Made by a program: the position numbers and the translations under genes | In this document: piece by piece, positions 17,223-25,995 of the stretch | Position numbering within the stretch: the stretch's first letter is position 1 | Layout: each line of letters begins with the position of its first letter | The notes under the pieces: generated by a model | Told to the model about the DNA's origin: nothing | Databases searched by the model: none | What the model saw: only the letters and a program-made list of their open reading frames with translations | Assembly: GCA_002498365.1 (NCBI GenBank) | Contig: DAHB01000003.1 | Coordinates: 1 to 64,000 of the forward strand | Source: Methanomassiliicoccaceae archaeon UBA421 | Lineage (GTDB): Archaea > Thermoplasmatota > Thermoplasmata > Methanomassiliicoccales > Methanomethylophilaceae | Length of the DNA: 64,000 nucleotides | Direction: 5' to 3'

Positions 17223-18301
17223 ACGTTTCTTTTTTCCGGGGGTTCGAACCCCTCGGGCCTTCCGTCGGGATATTCTTCGCGGCCGTCTGCGTACATGACG
17301 AACCTGGGGGCCCCACGGGGCTGGGCCTTGTCTATGATGTTCCAGGGCCAGACACCATATTCGTCATTTCTGATGTCTTTCATTGCTTGTCGCACAGCCA
17401 TATCGTCCTTCAGGACCACCGGTCCGAAGGATGACATCTTCTGTCCGATGGGGGCCCCCTCAAGGAGCCACATGCGAGAAGCCTCGTCTCCGTTCTTAAT
17501 GGGAATTTCGACTTCGGGGCGGAGCTTCAGGCGGTAACCCGATACAGCATCGAATCCGGCGACTACGGCGCTCCCGCCCGAAACGAAGTAAAGGTTGCGA
17601 GATACGTTTTTCTGAGAAGCGGGAACGGATATCTCGGCCCCCGGTTCCATGTAGAATTGGACGATCTTGACCCCGTGCTCCGGGTCAGCGGCCCACGAGC
17701 CCGGGTTGGGTACCGGAGCATAAATATCTCCGTATGTGCCAGCATACACGAAGATTTTCGTTTTTCTGCCTGAACCGTCCAGGTGGCATACGGTATTCAT
17801 ATCCTCGGACCAAAGCATATCGACCCTGTTCTCAGACCCCTTCATTTCCAGTGGAAGATTTATCATGATCTGGGTAATGTCATTGGGGTTCGGGCGGTCC
17901 TCAAATGCCAGAGGGTACATTTCGCAGTGTTGGTATTTGCTTGATGCGGTGACCCATTGCGCATCCCCGAAACCGAACCTGGACTGGTTGCCTTCGGTAT
18001 CGAACGTGTCAATGTAGCCGGTCTCGGCGACGGTGAAGGTCTCGTAGCCCCAGTGGGCATGCATCGGAAACCCTGGAACCACCTTGCCGTGGTACATGCG
18101 GAAACCGTCGTGCTTCTTGTAGTCGTGGCCCAGGTTCCTCCATCCTATCATGTCCAGGGGAGGTGCCTGCTGCCGGTTGCCTTTGGGATATTCGTCTCGG
18201 TGATGAGAGGCGAACAGAAACGGGTCCTCCGTGTCCCAGTGCGAGCCGAAGTCTACATATCTGAGCACGGCTCCGGACGCTTTTTTTCTGAACAAGGCCA
18301 T
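17207..18301 (-). CDS. Pirin-family bicupin protein
   Basis: A protein of 364 residues with pirin landmarks: an N-terminal cupin with GFPMHAHWGYETFT (metal-ligand His residues about 80 and 82, Glu about 86), then HCEMYPLAFED and a second cupin-like half (VSGGSAVVAGFDAVSG). Pirins bind Fe(II); some act as quercetinases or redox-linked cofactors, but roles in archaea are unclear. It is divergent from the rsuA-like gene and convergent with cbiO2. No operon partner suggests a substrate. Confidence 0.8.
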   Translation of the reverse strand: MALFRKKASGAVLRYVDFGSHWDTEDPFLFASHHRDEYPKGNRQQAPPLDMIGWRNLGHDYKKHDGFRMYHGKVVPGFPMHAHWGYETFTVAETGYIDTFDTEGNQSRFGFGDAQWVTASSKYQHCEMYPLAFEDRPNPNDITQIMINLPLEMKGSENRVDMLWSEDMNTVCHLDGSGRKTKIFVYAGTYGDIYAPVPNPGSWAADPEHGVKIVQFYMEPGAEISVPASQKNVSRNLYFVSGGSAVVAGFDAVSGYRLKLRPEVEIPIKNGDEASRMWLLEGAPIGQKMSSFGPVVLKDDMAVRQAMKDIRNDEYGVWPWNIIDKAQPRGAPRFVMYADGREEYPDGRPEGFEPPEKRNVQCRE

Positions 18302-18380
18302 ATTTCCTGATGGTAAGGATGGTTAAAAAGACATCTCCGATTAGGAATATCCTTAATAGGTGCCCCGTTATCAGACGATC

Positions 18381-19109
18381 ATGAGTTCTTCCGACGATGA
18401 AGAAAGGGGCGCTCGCTTGAACAAGTACATCAGTGACTCGGGCGTCGCATCGAGACGTGCTGCGGACCGGATGATCGAAGAAGGCCGGGTGACCATCGAC
18501 GGACGCACCGCCGTGCTGGGAGACCGGGTGCCTTCCGGGTCGGAAGTGAGGGTCGACGGCAAAAAGATATCTCCCGAAAAGGAGGATATCATCCTTGCAT
18601 TCAACAAACCCGTCGGAATAACATGCACTTCGAATCCCGAGGACCCGGACAACGTGATCGATTTTATCGGATATCCCAAACGTATCTATTCCGTCGGGCG
18701 TCTCGACAAAGATTCCGAGGGACTCATCCTTATGACAAACAACGGGGAGCTGGCGGACAGGATAATGCACTCCAGCAGCGGTCACGAGAAAGAATACATC
18801 GTAGCAGTGGACAAAGATATCACAGACGGTTTCCTGAAGAACATGGCCACAGGGGTGCCCATCATGGGAGGCAGCCATGTTACCAGGAAGTGCGAGGTGG
18901 AACCCATCGGGGCCAGGGAGTTCAGGATCATACTGAAGCAGGGGCTTAACCGTCAGATAAGAAGGATGTGCGAGGAGCTTGGATATACCGCAACGGAAGT
19001 GAAACGCATCAGGATAATGAATGTCGAGCTGGGGAGCATGAAGGTCGGCCGCTACAGAGATCTTACAAAAGCAGAGCGCGCGGAAATGTACAGTCAACTG
19101 GGTCTTTGA
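18381..19109 (+). CDS. RsuA/RluB-type rRNA pseudouridine synthase
   Basis: Isomerises a uridine in rRNA. An N-terminal S4 RNA-binding domain (ARLNKYISDSGVASRRAAD, about 10-28) is followed by the catalytic domain with the RsuA motif GRLDKDSEGLIL holding the catalytic Asp (about residue 109) and the NRQIRRM motif near 195. The ATG at 18381 is preferred; a GTG at 18360 would add seven residues. Length from the ATG is 242. This family is chiefly bacterial, so transfer from bacteria is likely, though not visible in base composition. Confidence 0.85.
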   Translation: MSSSDDEERGARLNKYISDSGVASRRAADRMIEEGRVTIDGRTAVLGDRVPSGSEVRVDGKKISPEKEDIILAFNKPVGITCTSNPEDPDNVIDFIGYPKRIYSVGRLDKDSEGLILMTNNGELADRIMHSSSGHEKEYIVAVDKDITDGFLKNMATGVPIMGGSHVTRKCEVEPIGAREFRIILKQGLNRQIRRMCEELGYTATEVKRIRIMNVELGSMKVGRYRDLTKAERAEMYSQLGL

Positions 19110-19119
19110 GGAACGCAAG

Positions 19120-19136
19120 ATGGATTATCCATCCAT
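19120..19136. promoter_or_regulatory. Palindromic operator at the cfb (F430) promoter
   Basis: ATGGATTATCCATCCAT shares the core TGGAT-N5-ATCCA with the cbi operators. It lies 10 nt after the rsuA-like stop and upstream of AT-rich TATA candidates (about 19146-19172) for cfbC at 19190. It would place Ni-tetrapyrrole synthesis under the same control as corrin synthesis. Confidence 0.65.
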
Positions 19137-19189
19137 TTAGCACGAATTTAATTGAAAGTATTATTAATTATAACACTATCTAAGTATTA

Positions 19190-19984
19190 TTGCGCAGAAT
19201 TGCCATATACGGAAAAGGCGGGATAGGGAAATCCACCGTATCGTCCAATGTCAGCGATGCGTTGGCCGAGAAGGGGTCGAGGGTCTTGCAGATAGGATGC
19301 GACCCGAAGGCGGACTCCACCAGACTGCTTATGGAAGGAAAGGCTCCCGCCACAATATTGGACCGGGTGCGAAACGGAAGCATGACGCTTTCCGGTTCGG
19401 TCCATGACACCGGCCGTGGCGTCTTCTGCGTAGAATGCGGGGGGCCCAAGCCCGGGACGGGTTGTGCCGGACGAGGCATAATCGCGGCCTTCAGCCATCT
19501 GGAGGCCCTCGACATCATCGGGAATTTCAGACCGGATATAATCATATACGATGTTTTGGGGGACGTTGTCTGCGGAGGATTCGCCATGCCCATCCGGAAC
19601 GGGTATGCGAGAAATGTTTTCGTCGTGACCTCAGGGGAGATGATGTCCCTCTATGCCGCCGACAATATCCGGCAGGCGGTGGATGGATTCGCAGGCGATG
19701 GTTACGCAGAGTTTTCAGGACTCATACAGAATTCCCGTGGTATAGACCTCGAAAACGAAACGGTGGACAAGGCCGCCGAAGAGATGGGCACGGAAGTGAT
19801 GTTCCGTCTGCCCAGGGACGGAGAGGTCCAGAGGAGCGAGGCCGCCGGACGCACGGTAATAAGAAACGCACCGGATTCCGAGATGGCGAAAAATTATAGA
19901 AATCTGGCTGAAGAGATGTTGCGTCGTTCGGAAGATTCCGCCGGCGGAATGAGGTTGGAGAAAAACATAAACGAGGGAAAATAA
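19190..19984 (+). CDS. cfbC: Ni-sirohydrochlorin a,c-diamide reductive cyclase reductase subunit CfbC
   Basis: NifH-like ATPase that feeds electrons to CfbD for the six-electron reduction and lactam closure in F430 synthesis. P-loop GKGGIGKST (residues 8-16), CDPKADST, and the two cluster cysteines in GTGCAGRG (Cys92) and LGDVVCGGF (Cys128) are visible. Length is 264. The start is TTG at 19190-19192; no good ribosome site precedes it, so a leaderless or weakly initiated message is possible. First gene of cfbC-cfbA-cfbE-cfbD-cfbB. NifH and BchL are alternatives excluded by the neighbours. Confidence 0.92.
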   Translation: MRRIAIYGKGGIGKSTVSSNVSDALAEKGSRVLQIGCDPKADSTRLLMEGKAPATILDRVRNGSMTLSGSVHDTGRGVFCVECGGPKPGTGCAGRGIIAAFSHLEALDIIGNFRPDIIIYDVLGDVVCGGFAMPIRNGYARNVFVVTSGEMMSLYAADNIRQAVDGFAGDGYAEFSGLIQNSRGIDLENETVDKAAEEMGTEVMFRLPRDGEVQRSEAAGRTVIRNAPDSEMAKNYRNLAEEMLRRSEDSAGGMRLEKNINEGK

Positions 19985-20763
19985 TGAAAAAAGGCATTTT
20001 ATTCATAGGTCACGGCTCAAGGCTCAGTCACAACAAAGATGCGATCGAAGCCCAGGCCGAGGTTCTGAAAGAACGCACGGGCGTGCCTGTATGGACAGCA
20101 TATAACGAGACCACGGAACCGCTGGTGGATTCCGCAGTCGAAAAAATGGTAGAATCCGGGGTAGAGGAGATAATCGCGATACCGTTTTTCATAGCCTCAG
20201 GACTTCACATAACAAGGGATATACCACGAAAGCTCGGGATACCGGAAGGTTCGTCCGGAGGAAGAACGACCGTTGCCGGAAAGGTCGTGACCGTGTATTT
20301 GGAACAGCCGTTCGGCGAGGACCCGAACCTGACCGATATTCTGGAAGAGAGGGTCGCCGACATCTGCGGGACGGGAGAACAATCCATCATCGTGATAGGT
20401 CACGGCTCGAGGCTCGGTTACAACAAGGAAGTCGTCAAGATCAATGCCGAAAGGCTTTCAGAAAGAGGTCACAGGAATGTTTACTACGGATTTAACGAAT
20501 TCAACGATCCTTCGATAGAAGCGGCGATGTCCGACGCCGTAAGGTCCGGGGCTACGGACATAGCAGTACTCCCCCTCTTCATCGCTTCAGGTGCTCACCT
20601 TGCCGAGGAGATACCTGAAAAACTGGGTATTCCGATTAACAGCAATGGGGGCGTCAGCGGCCTTTACGGGAGAGATGTCAACATACACTACGCCATGCCG
20701 GTGGGAGACGATCCGCGGCTAGTCGATGTGCTCATGAAAAAGCTGGAAAAGTACGGCATATGA
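19984..20763 (+). CDS. cfbA: Sirohydrochlorin nickel/cobalt chelatase CfbA, two-domain form
   Basis: Inserts Ni (for F430) or Co (for B12) into sirohydrochlorin. The 259 residues consist of two homologous halves: each has FIGHGSRL/VIGHGSRL with the metal-binding His and a second conserved His (SGLHITRDIP, SGAHLAEEIP). Archaeal CfbA/CbiX is usually a single half of about 130 residues that dimerises, so this is an internal duplication with both His pairs kept. The start codon overlaps the cfbC stop by one base (TAATG). It may serve both tetrapyrrole pathways, as no other cobaltochelatase is seen in the window. Confidence 0.92.
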   Translation: MKKGILFIGHGSRLSHNKDAIEAQAEVLKERTGVPVWTAYNETTEPLVDSAVEKMVESGVEEIIAIPFFIASGLHITRDIPRKLGIPEGSSGGRTTVAGKVVTVYLEQPFGEDPNLTDILEERVADICGTGEQSIIVIGHGSRLGYNKEVVKINAERLSERGHRNVYYGFNEFNDPSIEAAMSDAVRSGATDIAVLPLFIASGAHLAEEIPEKLGIPINSNGGVSGLYGRDVNIHYAMPVGDDPRLVDVLMKKLEKYGI

Positions 20764-21974
20764 AGATATTGATACTGGACACGGTCCACGGCGGAGGGAT
20801 CATAGCGGACAGATATCCCAGGCCGGGCGACAGCGTGACCTGCGTAGACGTATACAAGGTCACCCCGAAGGAAGAGACGGACCGCCTGAGGGGCAAAGGC
20901 TTCACCGTGTCCACCGAAGTGCCCAGAGGGGAGTATGACACGGTGCTTATGCCGATACATTGTCCGGACAGCTTCCTCGAGGGAGTCGGCTATAAGGAAA
21001 GGAAGTTCTTCAGCCAGGCCGTCGGGGAGCTGATAGACGATAAGAGGTTCAGAGTCGAGGTCACAGGGGTCAAGGGGAAGACCGGTTTCTGCTGTCTTCT
21101 TGCCCACATACTCACAGCCGCGGGAATGAACGTGCTCGTTCAGACCTCCAGGGGAAGAGGGGGATGGGCCGACGGAGAACTCGTATCCGAGGAGGTCGTA
21201 AGCATCGCTCCGCCATCTATGCTTGCTTTGCCGGACGGTGACTATGATGCAGTGATATGCGAAGTTTCTTTGGGCGGCTCGGGCAAGGCGGACATATCCT
21301 GTATAACCAATCTGATAGAAGATTATCCGATAGCGGCCGGGACCAGAAAAGCTTCCGAAGGCAAGATGTCGATACTCAACGGGAAAACGAATATCGTCCC
21401 TATGGGAGAGGTCGGGTTCTGGAAAAGTTACGGGATCGGCAAGGTGATCGGATACGGCGGAAGGATAACCGTCATGGGAAAGCCGTCACTGGGAAATCCC
21501 CTGAGGGTTCGGGTGGATTACGGCAACGGTTTTGAAACATCTTTGAAGGGGAGCTATCTGGCACTTGAGTATCTATATGCGGCGGAGATGGCGGTCGAGG
21601 TCTGCGGTATTCTCGGAATATCCGAATCATCTTTAGATCTGGGCCTGTCATCTTTCGGGGGTGTTCCCGGAAGGGGCGAAGTTTCGTTCTCGGAAGGAAG
21701 GTGGACGGTGACCGAGCGCAATCCCGGCATATCCGCCCGCTCCGTGGAGCGTACGTTTTCAATTCTGCAGGAAATGGGATCCCTTAAGGGGGCGGCGGCG
21801 GTCCTCGACCCGGTCAACAGAAAGGTCTGTTGCAAGATGGACTCCGAGGCGATAAAGAGGGTCGCGGCAGAATACGGCGTGACCATCACCGTAACCGACG
21901 GAACGGGGAAGATGCCGTCGTTACCGGTATCCGCAGGTCCCTTGATTCTGTTCGTAAAGGAGGGCTACACCTGA
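20760..21974 (+). CDS. cfbE: Coenzyme F430 synthetase CfbE (Mur-ligase-like)
   Basis: ATP-dependent closure of the carbocyclic ring of F430 from 15,17(3)-seco-F430. It is a Mur ligase-like protein of 404 residues with the ATP-binding GVKGKTGFCCLL (about 101-112) and an apparent central ATPase and C-terminal ligase domain. The ATGA overlap with cfbA and CTGA overlap with cfbD tie it tightly into the operon. Operon position is the main support over other Mur-type ligases. Confidence 0.9.
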   Translation: MKILILDTVHGGGIIADRYPRPGDSVTCVDVYKVTPKEETDRLRGKGFTVSTEVPRGEYDTVLMPIHCPDSFLEGVGYKERKFFSQAVGELIDDKRFRVEVTGVKGKTGFCCLLAHILTAAGMNVLVQTSRGRGGWADGELVSEEVVSIAPPSMLALPDGDYDAVICEVSLGGSGKADISCITNLIEDYPIAAGTRKASEGKMSILNGKTNIVPMGEVGFWKSYGIGKVIGYGGRITVMGKPSLGNPLRVRVDYGNGFETSLKGSYLALEYLYAAEMAVEVCGILGISESSLDLGLSSFGGVPGRGEVSFSEGRWTVTERNPGISARSVERTFSILQEMGSLKGAAAVLDPVNRKVCCKMDSEAIKRVAAEYGVTITVTDGTGKMPSLPVSAGPLILFVKEGYT

Positions 21975-23047
21975 GGATAATCCATCCCCGTCCTAATCCC
22001 ATAATCGCCGCAATGTATACCCTGAGGGACATGGACGTCGACGTCATCGTCGTCCATGGGCCTTCCGGTTGCGGTTTCATGGCCTCCAGGTCGCTGGAGC
22101 AGGCCGGCGTAAGGGTTGTGACATCGGCTATGTCTGAAACAGACCTCATCTTCGGAGGCTCGGATCGGCTGGTTGAAACCCTGAGAACGTCCTATGAAAT
22201 GTTCAGACCGCGTTCCGTAGCAGTCGTCGGCACATGTGCCAGCATGATAATCGGGGAAGACATGGAAGCTTCGATTAAACGGGCCGGGCTTGATTGTAAT
22301 GTGTTCCCTGTCGAGTCCCACGGATGCATGGGAGACAATACCCAGGGGGCCATAAAAGCTCTTGAGGCAGGCCGTGATGCCGGAATGATATCCGCCGAGG
22401 AGACGGAAAGGCAGATCGGACTTTTGAAAGCGGCCACCGCGATGGAGAGGGTCAGCGGACTTACCAGCAAGTCCTATTTGAAGCCCGCTCAAGGTGCAAC
22501 AAAGCTCAGAGTTTGCCGTAAGATATGCGAAACCCTCTCCTCCGGAGGAAAGGTCGCCGTGGTCATGAACGCAAAAAAGGAGCTGGCATATCGCTTTTCT
22601 GATATTTTCATAGCCGTCGACGAGGCACGCAGGAAACTGGGAGGGAGCACATTCTTCGTGTCGAACACGGACATCGAAAAAGGTCTGCCGAGAATCCGCA
22701 AATACTCTGAAGACATAATGTGCCAGCTCAAAGAAAAAAATATCATGGTAGATGCCGTGGTGGGAGGACTCGACGAATATGCGGTGATCGGCGAAAAGAT
22801 GAGGGTCGAGGTGGACCGGTACTCTCCCGACCTGACGGTCATAGTGGGCATATGCCACGCATACCCCGGCATCGGAGAGAACGACATCCTCATCACGGAC
22901 CAGCCCAGGCAACTTTCGAATTACCTCAACGAAGGTTTTACAAACTCCGTCGGGGAGATATCCTCCCATTCGATGGTCATGGGCACCCAAAGGATAATTC
23001 CCATGGAGACCTCGGAAACCTTGAGGGAACTGGTCAGGGGACTTTGA
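21971..23047 (+). CDS. cfbD: Ni-sirohydrochlorin a,c-diamide reductive cyclase subunit CfbD
   Basis: NifD/NifK-like catalytic subunit partnered by CfbC. The mature-looking N-terminus RIIHPRPNPIIAAMYTLRD matches known CfbD starts and falls immediately after a CTG at 21971-21973 that overlaps the cfbE stop (CTGA), with GGAGG 6 nt upstream (21960-21964). No in-frame ATG, GTG or TTG is nearby, so CTG is the likely start. Candidate cluster cysteines are in HGPSGCGF, VVGTCASM and ESHGCMGDN. The resulting length is 358. Confidence 0.92.
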   Translation: MRIIHPRPNPIIAAMYTLRDMDVDVIVVHGPSGCGFMASRSLEQAGVRVVTSAMSETDLIFGGSDRLVETLRTSYEMFRPRSVAVVGTCASMIIGEDMEASIKRAGLDCNVFPVESHGCMGDNTQGAIKALEAGRDAGMISAEETERQIGLLKAATAMERVSGLTSKSYLKPAQGATKLRVCRKICETLSSGGKVAVVMNAKKELAYRFSDIFIAVDEARRKLGGSTFFVSNTDIEKGLPRIRKYSEDIMCQLKEKNIMVDAVVGGLDEYAVIGEKMRVEVDRYSPDLTVIVGICHAYPGIGENDILITDQPRQLSNYLNEGFTNSVGEISSHSMVMGTQRIIPMETSETLRELVRGL

Positions 23048-24379
23048 ATGAAAGGTGTGGTGATCGCCGGGACGGGAAGCGGTGTCGGAAAGACTTCGAT
23101 AACCACAGGCATACTCTCCAGGCTTTCAAAGCAGTACAAGGTCCAATCTTTCAAAGCGGGTCCTGACTTCATCGATCCGATGTACCATACGCTTGCGTCC
23201 GGAAGGACTTGCCGGAACATAGATTCGTTCATGATGGGCGACGATATCATCAGGAACATAGTCGGATATGCTTCGAAAGATGCTGACCTGTGCATTGTGG
23301 AAGGCGTCAGAGGATTGTACGAGGGATTTTCCGCGGATTCGGACATCGGTTCCACTGCCAGGCTCGCCAAGGTCCTGGGTTTCCCGGTCCTGCTCACGGT
23401 AGATGTCAGGTCTCTGAACAGAAGCGCCGCCGCCATCGTTAACGGTTTTGCGGCCTTCGATCCTGAGTTGGATATCAAAGGGGTGATACTCAACAACATA
23501 TCCGGCCGGCAGCATGAGGACAAGCTCGAAGAGGCAATCGGCAGATACTGCAGACAAGAGATAGTAGGAAAGGTGCGCAAGATGCCCGAGAGGCCGACCA
23601 AGGAGCGTTATCTGGGCCTCATCACCCCCAACACAAAGGATATGCCTGACATCGCGCCCCTGGCCGAGATGGCCGAAGGGGTGGACCTTGACCGTTTGAT
23701 GCAGGTGGCGGAATCATCGGACTCCGAGCTTCCGCAGGAATGCCCCTATGTCCGCAGGGATTCCGGACTGACGGCCGCCGTGCCCATGGACGATTCGTTC
23801 TGTTTCTACTATAGGGAGAACATAGAATGCCTGGAGGCCTCGGGCGTCAGGGTCAAGACGTTCTCGCCAACCGACGGGGAACCGCTTCCCGATGCGGACA
23901 TATACTACATCGGCGGAGGATATCCGGAGCTTCACGCAGAGGAGATCTCTTCCAACTCGGACTTCCTGGAAGGCATAAAAAACGTTTCAGAGGAAGGGAG
24001 GCCCGTCCTGGGGGAATGCGGGGGGCTGCTTACCATGTGCAGGAGCCTCAAGGACGCCGGTGGACGCCGGTTCGGGATGGCAGGCATATTCGATGCCGGT
24101 GCGGAGATGACCGGAGTACGGCACGGTCCCGCCTATGTGATGGCAAAAGCCACTCGTGAGAATCCTCTGTTCGGATCGGACGTCCGTGCCCATGAATATC
24201 ATTATTCTGACGTATTTATCGAGCATGACGGCAGTTTCGGCTACAAACTTCTCCGCGGGTCGGGGATATCGGGCGGGATGGACGGCCTCGTAAGCAACAA
24301 CACTCTGGGAACGTACATGCATCAGCATGCTCTTTCCTCGGCGGACTGGGCTTCCGGACTCATATCGAAGTGCGGATGA
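23048..24379 (+). CDS. cfbB: Ni-sirohydrochlorin a,c-diamide synthase CfbB
   Basis: CbiA paralogue that amidates Ni-sirohydrochlorin. P-loop GSGVGKTS (about 10-17), FKAGPDFIDPMYH, VEGVRGLYEG, and the glutaminase Cys in LGECGGLLTM are present. Length 443. It starts on the base after the cfbD stop and ends the operon; its stop abuts the stop of the convergent Hsp70 gene at 24380 with no spacer. Position in the cfb operon separates it from cbiA at 4452. Confidence 0.92.
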   Translation: MKGVVIAGTGSGVGKTSITTGILSRLSKQYKVQSFKAGPDFIDPMYHTLASGRTCRNIDSFMMGDDIIRNIVGYASKDADLCIVEGVRGLYEGFSADSDIGSTARLAKVLGFPVLLTVDVRSLNRSAAAIVNGFAAFDPELDIKGVILNNISGRQHEDKLEEAIGRYCRQEIVGKVRKMPERPTKERYLGLITPNTKDMPDIAPLAEMAEGVDLDRLMQVAESSDSELPQECPYVRRDSGLTAAVPMDDSFCFYYRENIECLEASGVRVKTFSPTDGEPLPDADIYYIGGGYPELHAEEISSNSDFLEGIKNVSEEGRPVLGECGGLLTMCRSLKDAGGRRFGMAGIFDAGAEMTGVRHGPAYVMAKATRENPLFGSDVRAHEYHYSDVFIEHDGSFGYKLLRGSGISGGMDGLVSNNTLGTYMHQHALSSADWASGLISKCG

Positions 24380-25918
24380 TCACGCCTTTCCGATCTTCCC
24401 CATAAGTTCCTGCGATGATTCGATTTCGCTCTCTGAGATGCTCAGGTCACTTTTCAGGTTGTATCCTTTCGTCTGGCCCATGCATTCGACCTCGGCGGTT
24501 ATCGTGCCGTCATCGGCCGCCTTGAAGGTGACCTTTATGGGCGTGTCGATCTCGATCCCGTCGGGCAGGTCCATCTCGAACTCCCCCACCGAATTTCCGT
24601 CGATGAGATCGGTCCTCGGCACGTTGTCGGAGCGCAGTGCGGAATCCTCGAATATCTCCACCAGAACGGAGGGCTGTCCCTCTTCGATGGGATAATAGAA
24701 CTTCACACTTTCGATGGGCAGAGCTTCATTCCTGTAGATGATGTTGGAGATCATCTCTTTTCCGTTGTAATCCACCCTTACGCCGAAAGTCTTGCTCAGG
24801 ACGTTTTTAACGGCGAGCTTCCGAGTATCGGTCCTGTCGACGGATTCCAGTTCTTTCGACCTAGCGAATATCGCCGCGCCTTTGGCTATAGACCTGTCGG
24901 GGTCGAACAGCCTGACCTTCGCTCCGGGATATTTCGCCGATATGCCGTTCTTGATCTGGGGCATCCTGGAGGAACCTCCGACCAGGATGATGTCGTCGAT
25001 ATCGTCCAGCGTGAAGGACCCGGAGGCCAGGGCCCCGTCTATGATCTCGAGGGTCCTGTTGAGCAGCGGGGCGGTGGCGCTTTCGAATTCCGCCCTCGTC
25101 ACGGAATAGACGGTCTTTATCCCTCCGACGGTCAAGGTCCCTCTCGTGGACTCGGCGGTGGTGAGCCTCTTCTTTATGGATTCGGTATCGATCTCCAGCG
25201 TCACGGCCGCATCCCTGTCATCTTCTATTTCGGCCACAGAGATGCCAGACGATTGCGACACCTTGTTCTTGATCAGGGCGGCCAGAGCTCTGTCCCAGTC
25301 CTTTCCTCCGAGAAGACGCTCGCCGTCCGTGGCCACGGCCGTGAAGGAGTTTCCCTCTATCTCAAGCACCGTAACATCGAATGTCCCTCCCCCCAGGTCA
25401 TAGACTATGACCCTTTTTCTGCTACCGTCGCCTCCGTAGCCAAAGGATATCGCGGCGGCTGTGGGCTCGTTGATTATCGTCACGTCGTCAAGGCCGGCGA
25501 TCTTACCTGCATATTTGGTCGAATCCCTTTCGTTCTGACCGAAATATGCCGGGCATGTGATGACGGCCCTCTTGACATCGCATCCGTGGGCCTCGTTGAA
25601 GTCGTTGATCATCTTCTTCAGTATCGCGGCCGAAAGGGTGACAGGGGTGTAGATGTCGCCGTCGATGTTCACCTTGTAGTCTGTGCCGATCTGCCTTTTC
25701 ACCGCAGTTATGATCCTGTTGGCCGGATACATGACGGCCATGTCCTTTGCGGGAGAGCCTATGATTATCTCGCCGTTCTCGTTGAAAAGGACCACCGAGG
25801 GAGTGGTATCTTCCTGCTCGAAGTTCTTTTCGACCACCGGGTTTCCTTCACCGTCGATATATGCGAGACACGAGTAAGTGGTACCTAGGTCGATACCGAT
25901 GCAATAATCTTCCTTCAT
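24380..25918 (-). CDS. Hsp70-family protein without the C-terminal lid
   Basis: DnaK-like ATPase of 512 residues. The nucleotide-binding domain is complete (IDLGTTYSCLAY at the N-terminus, NEPTAAAISFGYG, VYDLGGGTFDVT, LVGGSSRMP), followed by a beta substrate-binding region (about 385-500). The helical lid of ordinary DnaK (610-640 residues) is absent. It is the last of four minus-strand genes and is separated from the GTPase gene by 77 bp, which may hold its own promoter. With no dnaJ or grpE nearby, it is more likely a dedicated partner of this operon than the housekeeping DnaK. Confidence 0.85.
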   Translation of the reverse strand: MKEDYCIGIDLGTTYSCLAYIDGEGNPVVEKNFEQEDTTPSVVLFNENGEIIIGSPAKDMAVMYPANRIITAVKRQIGTDYKVNIDGDIYTPVTLSAAILKKMINDFNEAHGCDVKRAVITCPAYFGQNERDSTKYAGKIAGLDDVTIINEPTAAAISFGYGGDGSRKRVIVYDLGGGTFDVTVLEIEGNSFTAVATDGERLLGGKDWDRALAALIKNKVSQSSGISVAEIEDDRDAAVTLEIDTESIKKRLTTAESTRGTLTVGGIKTVYSVTRAEFESATAPLLNRTLEIIDGALASGSFTLDDIDDIILVGGSSRMPQIKNGISAKYPGAKVRLFDPDRSIAKGAAIFARSKELESVDRTDTRKLAVKNVLSKTFGVRVDYNGKEMISNIIYRNEALPIESVKFYYPIEEGQPSVLVEIFEDSALRSDNVPRTDLIDGNSVGEFEMDLPDGIEIDTPIKVTFKAADDGTITAEVECMGQTKGYNLKSDLSISESEIESSQELMGKIGKA

Positions 25919-25995
25919 TTTTCATCCCTTCTTTTTCGTCTGTATCCGTATGTCCGTGGGTATTAATTTTTTCTTGCTGAGTATGCGGGGTCCGT

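Noticed and set aside
17235..17262. GGGGGTTCGAACCCC resembles a tRNA T-arm.
   Set aside because: It lies inside the C-terminal codons of the pirin gene (minus strand), and no acceptor, D or anticodon arms pair around it.
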